Part shown: positions 8,291-19,592 of the stretch, piece after piece
How positions within the stretch are numbered: position 1 is the first letter of the stretch
How the letters are laid out: every line of letters starts with the position of its first letter
Assembly: GCA_937957985.1 (NCBI GenBank)
Contig: CALGOH010000223.1
Coordinates: forward strand, 6,897-70,896
Length of the DNA: 64,000 bases
Direction of reading: 5' to 3'
Source: an uncultured Verrucomicrobiae bacterium
GTDB lineage: Bacteria > Verrucomicrobiota > Verrucomicrobiia > Verrucomicrobiales > Akkermansiaceae
Position numbers and translations under genes: made by a program
The notes under the pieces: model-generated
The model's database searches: none
What the model was told of the DNA's origin: nothing
Seen by the model: only the letters and a program-made list of their open reading frames with translations

Positions 8291-9457
8291 GGCCGAAAGC
8301 CGTTCGAGCACCCGCCCGAGCAGCTCCACGCTCACCGGTGCTCCCTGGTGCAGGAGCAGGATGTCCCCGTCTCCGGCACCCTCGGTCAGCCGGGCCGTCA
8401 TGCGCCCGACGTCGGTCTCCACCGTGTCGAAGGCCCGCCGCGACCACGCCACCACCTCCATCCCGAGCTCGTCGGTCACCGGGTGGGTGAAGTAGTTGCT
8501 GTGGCCGACCGGCGCCCGGAACCAGCGCGGCGTCACGCCGGCGACCTCCTCGATCGCCCGCTGGCATCCGGTGATCTCGCGCCGCGTCCGACCGGGACCC
8601 AGGCACCACATGACGGCCTGCGGGTGGGACATCGTGTGATTGCCGAGTTCATGACCGCGCGCCGCGATCTCCCGCACCAACTCCGGGAACTCTCGTACTT
8701 TGTCCCCGATCAGGAAGAACACCGCCTTCACGCCGTGGCGGTCCAGCAGGTCGAGGATCGCCGGCGTGTCGTCGGGATGCGGTCCGTCGTCGAGGGTGAT
8801 CAGCACACCCTTTCCCCGGACCTTCGTCGCGACCCGGCCGTAGAGCCCCGAGTCCGGAAGCAGGGTTCCCCAGCACCACAAGGCCGAGATGCCGGCCCCG
8901 CAGGCCACGCCCCACGGCCACCCGAGCCGCCACCAGGCCAGCCCCATCACCAGGTGCAGCGCGACCGCCAGGACCGTTCTGGCGAGCGTCCCGCCCCGGC
9001 CCTCCAAGCCCATCACCCGGTGCCAGCCGAGCGCCAGCAGCCCGATGCCCTGGAGACCGAGAAACCCCAGCCACACCCACGCGGTCGCACCCGCAAGGCC
9101 GGGTCCCGCCGCCCACCACGACCATCCGCCCAGCACCACCGCCCAGCACCAGAAGGCCGCGCCCGGCGAACGACGCCCGAAGCCGAACGACAGCACATGC
9201 AGCGCGAGAAACAATCCGGGCAGAACGACCAACCCGGCCAGCCACGGCCCGCCGACCCGCCACAACCCGTCGAAGATCGCCACGCCCAGCACCACCGGGA
9301 CCAGCACCGAAAGCAGCCGCCACTCGAAGCGGTGCATCGCCCGGCACCCCGCCAACCGGACCGCATCGCCCTCCGGCTCGACCAGCCTGCCGCCGAAGGC
9401 CCGGAACAGCGGCGTGACCGCCCGGTTGTCACGCAGGCGCACGGTCTCGCGCTTCAT
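8231..9457 (-). CDS. Membrane-bound polysaccharide deacetylase (NodB homology)
   Basis: The 408-residue product has an N-terminal half with about five to six hydrophobic segments and a C-terminal NodB domain. Visible motifs are ITLDDGPH (catalytic Asp and metal Asp), HTMSHP (metal histidines) and RAPVG (motif 3, with V for the usual Y), then LLLHQG near the end. It should remove acetyl groups from a membrane-associated glycan or glycolipid. The ATG at 9457 overlaps the stop of the upstream acyltransferase gene by four bases (ATGA). Its 3' end runs 60 bases into the convergent methyltransferase gene. Confidence 0.85.
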   Translation of the reverse strand: MKRETVRLRDNRAVTPLFRAFGGRLVEPEGDAVRLAGCRAMHRFEWRLLSVLVPVVLGVAIFDGLWRVGGPWLAGLVVLPGLFLALHVLSFGFGRRSPGAAFWCWAVVLGGWSWWAAGPGLAGATAWVWLGFLGLQGIGLLALGWHRVMGLEGRGGTLARTVLAVALHLVMGLAWWRLGWPWGVACGAGISALWCWGTLLPDSGLYGRVATKVRGKGVLITLDDGPHPDDTPAILDLLDRHGVKAVFFLIGDKVREFPELVREIAARGHELGNHTMSHPQAVMWCLGPGRTRREITGCQRAIEEVAGVTPRWFRAPVGHSNYFTHPVTDELGMEVVAWSRRAFDTVETDVGRMTARLTEGAGDGDILLLHQGAPVSVELLGRVLERLSASGLLQHDEVVVEGGAAPQR

Positions 9458-10395
9458 GCCCCGCCTCCTTTCACCCGACGGAAGACCGGCTCGAACACGA
9501 ACCATTGCGCCCAGTGCGGTTTCACCACCTCGAGAATGGCATCCGCCCAGACCCTGACCCCCGGATCCTCCCCGCGACCCCGCGTCCGCGCCGGCAGCTC
9601 CAGCGGCGGGAAAACCCTCACCCGGTAGCGCCGCCACCCGTCCCGCAGGATGAAGAGCGGAAACACCGCGACCCCCGACACCCGCGCCACGATCAAGGGT
9701 CCCCGCGGCAACTTCATCATCAGCCCTTCGCCGACATCGACCTGCATCGGCGACACCTCGAACACCACCCGGTCGCCCTGCACCGCCACCACCTTTCCCT
9801 CCCGCAGCAGCCGCGCCAACTCCACGCCGAGCATCTCGCCCCCGTCGTTGTAGAGCGTGCGGAAGAGCGGATTCCGGCGCTCCTGCCCGCGCAGCTCCGC
9901 CTCGCGGATCCTCTGCAGCTCCGGATCCCGCTCCGGCGCCCTCACCGCATAGATCGTGCGGCCGAACTTCGAGGAGAACAGCGGCGCCGCCATGTCATAG
10001 TTTCCCATGTGCGCGGTCAGGATCAGGCACCCGTCGGACGTCGCCGCGAGACGGTCGAAAGCGTCGATCCCCTCGATCACCCAGTCCACGTCGCCCGTCC
10101 CCGTCTCGCAGCGCAGGGCATCGACGTAGGTCGCCGCGAAATTCCAGAACACCCGGTAGGCGCCGACCCAGGCGCGCGGCCCCGACCAGCTCGGAAAGAG
10201 CGCCCGGAGATTGCCCGCCACCGCCCGCCGCTGCTCGCCGGCGACGAGGAAAACCAGCGCCGTCCACATCGCCACCAGCACCGGCTCCACGAACCACGGC
10301 CCGCTCTTCAACCCACGCATCAGGAACCGCGTCGGCAGGTCCCCGTAGACTCCGAACCGCTGCTTCCAGCTCACCCCTTGCTGCTCCTCGCTCAA
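9454..10395 (-). CDS. LpxL/HtrB-like lysophospholipid acyltransferase
   Basis: The 313-residue product carries the H-x4-D acyltransferase motif as H-M-G-N-Y-D in [15 protein letters not shown], followed by a substrate-site AVQGDR and a central hydrophobic region consistent with peripheral membrane attachment. Proteins of this family transfer an acyl chain from acyl-ACP to a lipid acceptor such as lipid A precursors. Here it is coupled to a polysaccharide deacetylase rather than to lipid A genes, so it likely acylates another glycolipid made by the cassette. Start codon at 10395 is ATG. Confidence 0.82.
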   Translation of the reverse strand: MSEEQQGVSWKQRFGVYGDLPTRFLMRGLKSGPWFVEPVLVAMWTALVFLVAGEQRRAVAGNLRALFPSWSGPRAWVGAYRVFWNFAATYVDALRCETGTGDVDWVIEGIDAFDRLAATSDGCLILTAHMGNYDMAAPLFSSKFGRTIYAVRAPERDPELQRIREAELRGQERRNPLFRTLYNDGGEMLGVELARLLREGKVVAVQGDRVVFEVSPMQVDVGEGLMMKLPRGPLIVARVSGVAVFPLFILRDGWRRYRVRVFPPLELPARTRGRGEDPGVRVWADAILEVVKPHWAQWFVFEPVFRRVKGGGA

Positions 10396-10506
10396 CGCTC
10401 CCCGAGCAAAGAGTCCGCCCCCGCCACTGGCAAGCCCCGGACGCGCTCCGAACGCTACCTGTTTTCAAACTTCCTCCCCGCCCCGGCGGCCGCTATCTTT
10501 CTCCGA

Positions 10507-11712
10507 ATGCTCGATTTCTCGTCCATCAGCCCCTTGCTCCTCCGCTGCCTGCTGCTCGCAGTAGCTGCCTGGGGTCTCGGTCACGCCACCACCACTCCGG
10601 CCCGATCCCCCTCTCCCGGCACCTTGCATGCCTCTTATGCGACGGCGGAACCCATCGATCTCCCCTTACCCCGGACCCGCCCCGCGCCCCGGATCTCGGT
10701 TCGGCATGTCGCCGCCTACGTCTACGACGACCGTGACTCCTCCCTGATTCGTGCGGTCCGCGCGCTGCCGGAATCCCCGCAACCATCAGCACTTTGCGCC
10801 CTCGTGCTGTCCCTCGGCATCACCCGTGGCGATCGCCGCCGCCGCCGACCCACCCTTACGTCCGGCTTCCATCACCGGCCCCGACGAAACCGCCGGACTA
10901 CGACTACGATACCACGGCCTGCACCACCCGCACCACAGCCGACCGGCACCAGCCACCGTCCGCAACGCCGCTCCGCCACCGCTCCGCCACCCCTCCATCA
11001 GGTCCCTCTTTGGCCATCCAGGGATCCGATTGAGGAAGAGGGAGGGTTGAACCTGTATGGGTTCGTGGGGAATGATGGAGTGAATGCCATCGATCTGCTT
11101 GGGAATCTGGAATATGATCATACGGGTGGACTTGATTCAGAGACGGTGTATCACCCTGGACGTCAGGGTCGGGTTCCTGGTTCGGGAAGATGGACTGGGT
11201 TCGATGGTGAATTTGGCTACAGTGTGATTTTGTCGCACATCGTTCCAGATCACTATGAGTCAAGAGTCTTGGTGAATCTTATTGAATTTGAATGGTCGCT
11301 GACAACTAGATGGGGTGACGAGGCTTCTGGAAGCTACGCAAAGATTGACCTGTTTGAGACATTTCCCGGTGGCTTTTATTACGATGATGTGCATTCCCTT
11401 CCTATTGGGTTTATTGAAGCCTTGGGATGGGATGTTTCAGAGCTCTGTTCGTTTACCGAGGAAAGAGAGGGCACGGTCGCTTTGGTTCGACCTGATTCAT
11501 TCTTGGCTGACCCGGGAATGAATAGGGATCCTAAGACCGGTGATCTCATCAATAATCGTGTGATTCCGAATCCTGATGCCATTAGATCACAGATGGAGAT
11601 TCCTTATCTCTCAGTCTATTCACTCGACTATTTTTGGTTAAGTGACGATGGATTTTCTTCAGGAGGATCTATTGGCGTTCTTGAGGAGTTGGATGGATCA
11701 CCCTTCTTTTAG
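10507..11712 (+). CDS. Orphan Rhs tip: Rhs-core C-terminal motif plus unique C-terminal domain
   Basis: Residues about 169-199 read [19 protein letters not shown] then NDGV...DLLG, the junction signature at the end of Rhs/YD-repeat cores. None of the YD-repeat shell is present; instead about 168 residues precede it, starting with a signal-like hydrophobic segment ([18 protein letters not shown]) and ending in a Pro/Arg/His-rich stretch that may be out of its original frame. After the junction come about 200 residues of unrecognised sequence encoded in AT-richer DNA, where Rhs proteins carry variable toxin domains. It is either a remnant left by recombination or a cut-down secreted effector. 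The neighbour downstream could be its partner. The C-terminal half is the better-supported part. Confidence 0.6.
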   Translation: MLDFSSISPLLLRCLLLAVAAWGLGHATTTPARSPSPGTLHASYATAEPIDLPLPRTRPAPRISVRHVAAYVYDDRDSSLIRAVRALPESPQPSALCALVLSLGITRGDRRRRRPTLTSGFHHRPRRNRRTTTTIPRPAPPAPQPTGTSHRPQRRSATAPPPLHQVPLWPSRDPIEEEGGLNLYGFVGNDGVNAIDLLGNLEYDHTGGLDSETVYHPGRQGRVPGSGRWTGFDGEFGYSVILSHIVPDHYESRVLVNLIEFEWSLTTRWGDEASGSYAKIDLFETFPGGFYYDDVHSLPIGFIEALGWDVSELCSFTEEREGTVALVRPDSFLADPGMNRDPKTGDLINNRVIPNPDAIRSQMEIPYLSVYSLDYFWLSDDGFSSGGSIGVLEELDGSPFF

Positions 11713-11720
11713 GATCTGAC

Positions 11721-12143
11721 ATGAAATACTTAGTATTATTATTTTTTCTGTTGATGATGAATCCGGGTGTCTGTGATCTCTTCTTTCTCGATCGATTCCA
11801 TTTGACGCTACTGAGCAGGGGTGTAGACCTTGACTACGAGTTGGATTACAAAGGAAATTTGTCAAAGAGGCAACTCGGTGACTCGTCGATACTTGGGAAT
11901 GCGGGGACCTGGAAGATTACCGATGGCGAGCACGTTTACTACCTTCGAGTCTCTCAGGAGGCTGATGAAGTCACCAAGGCGAAAGAAGGCTGGGTGAAGG
12001 TGTCTGCGGCCCCCGATGCTTGGGTGTTGATGATGAATGAACGTGGTGCTGTGCTCGTGAAGGACAAGGTGTTTCGTTCACGGGTCGAAGCCCGGGTTTT
12101 CTTGGAAGAGGTGAGCAAGGCTTACCAGCAAGCGACTGAGTAA
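11721..12143 (+). CDS. Secreted hypothetical protein paired with the Rhs tip
   Basis: The 140-residue product begins with a clear signal peptide (LVLLFFLLMMNPGVC) and may be a lipoprotein if the C at about residue 19 is modified. The mature part is an unrecognised alpha/beta domain rich in Asp, Lys and Val. It starts only eight bases after the Rhs-tip stop and shares the low-GC composition, so the two probably moved together. Its position right behind a variable Rhs C-terminus is where immunity genes are found, but a secreted immunity protein is only an inference. Confidence 0.6.
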   Translation: MKYLVLLFFLLMMNPGVCDLFFLDRFHLTLLSRGVDLDYELDYKGNLSKRQLGDSSILGNAGTWKITDGEHVYYLRVSQEADEVTKAKEGWVKVSAAPDAWVLMMNERGAVLVKDKVFRSRVEARVFLEEVSKAYQQATE

Positions 12144-12240
12144 GGTCTTATGAATGGGAATAGTTGCAGCCAACCGCATTGGGCGTGCCAACCGGTTTCC
12201 ATGCCAAGTTTCGGATCGAAGCTTCTCGTGTGGTGTCCTT

Positions 12241-12396
12241 GGGGTCGGTCCTTGCATTTCGCAATTGCTACGGTGTTCACGGAGCCTTGAGGGTTACGGT
12301 CCGCAGCACTTTTTGAACTTCCGGCCGCTGCCGCAGGGGCAGGGATCGTTGGATGGGGTCGGTCCGCGCATTTCGCAATTGCTACGGCATTCATGG
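12241..12396. repeat. Pair of 42-bp direct repeats flanking a SEC-C coding segment
   Basis: The segments 12241-12282 and 12355-12396 are nearly identical (both begin ggggtcggtc and contain catttcgcaattgctacgg), 114 bp apart. Between them on the minus strand lies a SEC-C zinc-binding motif. The repeat arrangement suggests a recombination or insertion scar. Confidence 0.7.
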
Positions 12397-12566
12397 TAGA
12401 TTTGGCCGGAAGGGTCCGGTTTGCTCCTTCGGCCTTCGAAGTCCGTGTCTTTCCGCGCTCCACTCTGCGGCGCGCCGCATGGTGTCGGGAATGTGGTTTC
12501 CGGTGAGGGTGATCTTGAGTTCGTCGGGATGGGGTCGTCCGGGCTTGGTCTTGAAGAGGGTCGGTC
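12294..12566 (-). pseudogene. SEC-C motif remnant
   Basis: The minus-strand frame ending with TAA at 12294 encodes DPCPCGSGRKFKKCCGP, a textbook C-terminal SEC-C zinc-binding motif as found in SecA tails and many small proteins. The frame is open upstream for about 90 codons to a TAG at 12567-12569, but it has no convincing start: the only in-frame ATG lies just before the motif. The upstream residues are Pro/Ser/Thr-rich and unlike a folded domain. It is therefore read as the tail of a degraded gene embedded in repeats, not as an intact CDS. Confidence 0.5.
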
Positions 12567-12793
12567 CTAGAAAACGAGCACAAGCCTTTCCTGCTACGTC
12601 GGAAACAGTAGAAGCGAAGTCCCTCCGGACCCCGGCTCGAAATGCTCCGCTCCTCAAAGCCAGGCTCCACACCGCCAAACATGCCACTGGCGTGCTGATC
12701 ACGGGTGCTGCTGGCCTATGTTCTCCGGGGTCTCTCCGGGGTCCCAAAATTCCAAGGCTGTCGACGCGTAGGCAGCGGACTGGGGGCGGGTCA

Positions 12794-12883
12794 TGGCGGA
12801 CAGGGAGGGATTCGAACCCTCGGTACTCTTGCGAGCACACTCGCTTTCCAGGCGAGCCCATTCGACCACTCTGGCACCTGCCC
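12794..12883 (-). tRNA. tRNA-Ser (anticodon GGA), CCA encoded
   Basis: On the minus strand the acceptor arms gggcagg and cctgtcc pair over seven bases (one G-U), followed by discriminator G and a genomic CCA. The anticodon stem ctcgc/gcgag closes a loop ctggaaa with anticodon GGA, so it reads UCC and UCU. A long class II variable arm follows, as expected for serine, and the T loop ttcgaat is canonical. Upstream lies a perfect 8-bp hairpin (12889-12910). tRNA genes are common integration sites, and the accessory island lies on its 3' side. Confidence 0.95.
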
Positions 12884-15215
<2,332 letters not shown>

Positions 15216-15220
15216 TGTAA

Positions 15221-15718
15221 ATGCCCCGGCAAACAAGTAAAATTGACTCGCTTATGCCTCTAAATACAGACACGCGGAGGGCTCTAAATGCCCTGATCGA
15301 GCGACTGTCGGCGCATGAACAAGAGACAGTAGAGATGAACTTTGCGCTCGGCGACTTCTTAAACGAAATCGTAGAGCAAAACGGTTCGAGGGGTGTTGCA
15401 AGGGTCGCGAGCAAGGAACTACGAAGGTTAACCGGACTCAATGAGTCAACATTCGAGTCAAATGCGCGATTGGCACGTCGGATCCCAAAACCCCGACGCA
15501 CCAGTGGGGTCCCTTGGGGGGTATTACGATATCTCGGACTTGATTTGAATCCCAAGCGATTCAACACCGACGAAAACACATTTTCAAAAGCCCTAGCAAT
15601 GCTCATCAAGCGTGTCAAGAGCCGGAGTCTAACGCTTGTAGATCTCAAGGTAATGCAGCCAAGTGGATTGACTCTGGGAGAAGAGCTCATGAGAGAGACC
15701 CTTGAGAACAAGGTCTAG
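15221..15718 (+). CDS. Hypothetical protein upstream of fic
   Basis: The 165-residue product has no signal or membrane segment. It is rich in charged helices (LNALIERLSAHEQETVEMNFALGD) and includes a basic middle region (ARLARRIPKPRRTS) that could touch nucleic acid. A helix-turn-helix-like stretch (SKELRRLTGLNESTFESNAR) is suggestive but unproven. It begins five bases after dnaK, yet codon use is far less GC-rich than dnaK, so it is probably an insertion. It lies 16 bases before the Fic gene and may be its functional partner. An ATG at 15254 is an alternative start. No family recognised. Confidence 0.55.
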   Translation: MPRQTSKIDSLMPLNTDTRRALNALIERLSAHEQETVEMNFALGDFLNEIVEQNGSRGVARVASKELRRLTGLNESTFESNARLARRIPKPRRTSGVPWGVLRYLGLDLNPKRFNTDENTFSKALAMLIKRVKSRSLTLVDLKVMQPSGLTLGEELMRETLENKV

Positions 15719-15734
15719 ACACCGAGGAGACATC

Positions 15735-16454
15735 ATGACCCTCACCTCCAAACACTCACGCCTCACCGAGCTGCGGCCGCTTTCTCCGGAAGCGGTGCGC
15801 AGCGTGGCGGAGGCGTGGGAGGTGCGGATGATCTACGAGTCGAACTCGATCGAGGGCAACTCGCTCACGCTGCGCGAAACGGAACTGGTGCTTTCGAAAG
15901 GCGTCACCGTCTCGGGTAAGCCGCTCAAGGACCACCTCGAAGCCGTCAACCTGAGCAAGGCCTGGGATCGTCTGAAGCAACTCGCCGGTCCCGACGCCAC
16001 CTTCACCGAGCGCGACCTGTTCGACCTCCACGGCATCATCCTCGGCGGCATCGACGACCGCGGTGCCGGTCGCTACCGCGACTCCGCGGTGCGCATCGCC
16101 GGCTCCAACCACGTGCCGCCGAACCCCGTCAAGGTGCCCGACCTGATGGAGCAGCTCTTCGCCGGGGCTGTGGGCGTTTCCGACCCGGTCGAGCGTGCCG
16201 CGAAACTCCACCACGGCATCGCGGCCATCCATCCCTTCCACGACGGCAATGGCCGCGCCGCGCGGCTGGCAATGAACTTCGTGCTCATCGCCGCCGGCTA
16301 TCCACCCGTCTCGATCTCCCCCGACCTGCGCGCCGACTACTACAATGCGCTGGAGCAGGCCGACGCCGGCGACTTCGCCGCCTGGCTCGATTTTCTCACC
16401 ACCCATCTCGACCGCGAACTCGACCTCTGGCTCGAAGCCCTCGCGGAAAAGTAA
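15735..16454 (+). CDS. Fic/DOC-family AMPylase, class II (N-terminal inhibitory helix)
   Basis: The 239-residue product has the complete Fic active-site motif H-P-F-H-D-G-N-G-R at about residue 165, which positions ATP and the catalytic histidine for AMP transfer to a target protein hydroxyl. An autoinhibitory motif matching [ST]xxxE[GN] is seen as S-N-S-I-E-G near residue 36, placing it with class II Fic proteins whose inhibition helix is built into the N-terminus. The start at 15735 follows a GAGGAG ribosome-binding site. High GC makes it look native, in contrast to the preceding gene. Target is unknown. Confidence 0.88.
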   Translation: MTLTSKHSRLTELRPLSPEAVRSVAEAWEVRMIYESNSIEGNSLTLRETELVLSKGVTVSGKPLKDHLEAVNLSKAWDRLKQLAGPDATFTERDLFDLHGIILGGIDDRGAGRYRDSAVRIAGSNHVPPNPVKVPDLMEQLFAGAVGVSDPVERAAKLHHGIAAIHPFHDGNGRAARLAMNFVLIAAGYPPVSISPDLRADYYNALEQADAGDFAAWLDFLTTHLDRELDLWLEALAEK

Positions 16455-16461
16455 CCCCTCT

Positions 16462-16488
16462 CCGGTCCGCAGGTGCGGATCGGTTTTT
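16462..16488 (+). terminator. Rho-independent terminator after fic
   Basis: A 9-bp stem (ccggtccgc/gcggatcgg, one G-U) with loop aggt is followed by five T residues. It separates fic from groES. Confidence 0.65.
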
Positions 16489-16522
16489 CAACCACCAACA
16501 ACAAACCAACAACACAAACAAC

Positions 16523-16813
16523 ATGGCCAACATCCAACCGATCGGATCGCGTGTGCTCGTGAAGCGGCTTGATGCCGAAGAAGTCTCCGCCGGAGGCATC
16601 GTTCTTCCCGACACCGCCAAGGAGAAGCCCCAGGAAGCCGAAGTCGTCGCCCTCGGGACCGGCGGCAAGGACGACAACGGAAACACCATCGAGTTCACCG
16701 TGAAGGTGGGCGACAAGGTGCTCATCTCCAAGTACGGCGGCACCGACGTGAAACTCGACGGAGTCGACATGCTCATCCTCTCCGAATCCGACATCCTGGG
16801 CATCATCAGCTGA
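16523..16813 (+). CDS. groES: Co-chaperonin GroES
   Basis: The 96-residue product matches Hsp10 along its length: [13 protein letters not shown] at the N-terminus, the mobile loop region [18 protein letters not shown] that docks to GroEL, and [11 protein letters not shown] near the C-terminus. It caps the GroEL ring to form the folding chamber. It lies 123 bp upstream of groEL in the usual order. No CIRCE repeat is present in the upstream 68 bp, which instead is A/C-rich (caacaacacaaacaac). Confidence 0.96.
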   Translation: MANIQPIGSRVLVKRLDAEEVSAGGIVLPDTAKEKPQEAEVVALGTGGKDDNGNTIEFTVKVGDKVLISKYGGTDVKLDGVDMLILSESDILGIIS

Positions 16814-16823
16814 CGCTCCGCGT

Positions 16824-18565
<1,742 letters not shown>

Positions 18566-18584
18566 TCGCCGAACACCGAATCCC

Positions 18585-18617
18585 AAGACCGGGCAGCGCG
18601 AGCTGCCCGGTCTTTTT
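18585..18617 (+). terminator. Strong Rho-independent terminator after groEL
   Basis: A perfect 12-bp stem (aagaccgggcag/ctgcccggtctt) with a 6-nt loop is followed by further T residues. It ends the groESL transcript. Confidence 0.9.
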
Positions 18618-18619
18618 TA

Positions 18620-18779
18620 TGGAGTGCGGTGGCTTGCCACCGCTTTCGAGCTACGAAGAAGCGCAGCTCTTCCCCAAAGCTCCGCCCGACGCAGAAGGCT
18701 CTCTTGCCTCGCCCCAAGCACCCAGGAGCAAGGAGCGTTCCCAGGTCGCCCAAAAGCGGTGGCAAGCCACCGCACTCCA
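18620..18779. repeat. 160-bp MITE-like element with 27-bp perfect terminal inverted repeats
   Basis: The ends 18620-18646 and 18753-18779 are perfect inverted repeats of 27 bp. Each end is itself nearly palindromic (gcggtggc, two bases, gccaccgc), so the ends can fold as independent hairpins. No ORF of note lies inside, and no clear target-site duplication is visible. The size and symmetry fit a non-autonomous mobile element or a REP-type pair (BIME-like). Confidence 0.75.
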
Positions 18780-18834
18780 AGTCCCCCCACTCTTCCGGCT
18801 GGAAAAGCGACGACTCTTCGCGCACGGTCTGTAC

Positions 18835-19590
18835 ATGTGTTGCTTCAGCCAGCCCGTCCTCTTCGTCAATTCGACCCGGATCTTCGCCCGGATGTCGGAG
18901 CCGGCCCGCCAGGCGCTGGCTTACCAGATGAACTTCGGATCCAAGGAGGACATGGCGATGATCCTGCCGCTCCCCGTGCCGCCCGGTAGCGGCGAGGACG
19001 CGCTCAGGTTCATCAATCTGGAGGGCTACAAGGAGTTCTTCGAGGATCTCGACAGCGGATTCCCTCGTCCAGAATCACTCAGTCGTGGAAACGTCGTGCC
19101 AACGGACGCGGTCGATGCGGAGCCCCTGAAGGTCGAGCAGGTCGGTGCCTTTGAAGCCTCCTTCGTTCCCACCGCCGCCGACTTCGACCGCCTCGACCCG
19201 CGCTTCAGCATCCGCAAGGACATATGGGACCAGATCCCGGTCTATTCCGACTATGGTTTCGCCGTCTTCAAGCTGCGAAAGGGCGAGCACGAGGCCCATC
19301 CGATGGCCTTCACCTTTCCCACCAGGCATCCCGACAAGCTTTTCTTTCCCACCGTCCACATCCACGACGGAAAGGTGCATGAGAAGGAGGACTTCGATCA
19401 CGAACTCTACTGCCAGGTCAACCGGGCGGGGCTCTTCGCGCTGACCCGCTGGGAGGAAAGCCCGGGCACCGCCGGCAGTTTCTCCAAGCCGGAGAAATCA
19501 AAACAGCTCCTCATCAAGGACAAGCACGTCCACCGCCGCCGGATGCGAGGCACGTTCAAGAACGAGGACGTGTTTCTCGACACCGCCTGA
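18835..19590 (+). CDS. Conserved-looking uncharacterised protein with Cys-Cys N-terminus
   Basis: The 251-residue product starts MCCFSQPVLFVNSTRIFARM, continues with QALAYQMNFGSKEDMAMILP and VPPGSGEDALRFINLE, and ends in a basic His/Arg-rich tail. It is soluble with no signal peptide. The regular alpha/beta pattern, full-length codon bias and motif-like segments indicate a real gene, but I cannot name the family. The paired cysteines and several histidines (HIHDGKVHE) could bind metal. It begins 55 bp after the MITE-like element and ends only two bases from the convergent gene. Confidence 0.65.
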   Translation: MCCFSQPVLFVNSTRIFARMSEPARQALAYQMNFGSKEDMAMILPLPVPPGSGEDALRFINLEGYKEFFEDLDSGFPRPESLSRGNVVPTDAVDAEPLKVEQVGAFEASFVPTAADFDRLDPRFSIRKDIWDQIPVYSDYGFAVFKLRKGEHEAHPMAFTFPTRHPDKLFFPTVHIHDGKVHEKEDFDHELYCQVNRAGLFALTRWEESPGTAGSFSKPEKSKQLLIKDKHVHRRRMRGTFKNEDVFLDTA

Positions 19591-19592
19591 GG

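Noticed and set aside
8348..9628. Long plus-strand open frame opposite the deacetylase gene
   Set aside because: Arg/Pro/His-rich translation without motifs; the minus strand carries NodB motifs.
12391..12600. Minus-strand frame with GRPHPDELKITLTGN, slightly like phage terminase small subunits
   Set aside because: Short, embedded in repeat-like DNA, with no further support.
16455..16522. CIRCE (HrcA operator) upstream of groES
   Set aside because: No TTAGCACTC-N9-GAGTGCTAA-like inverted repeat is present.
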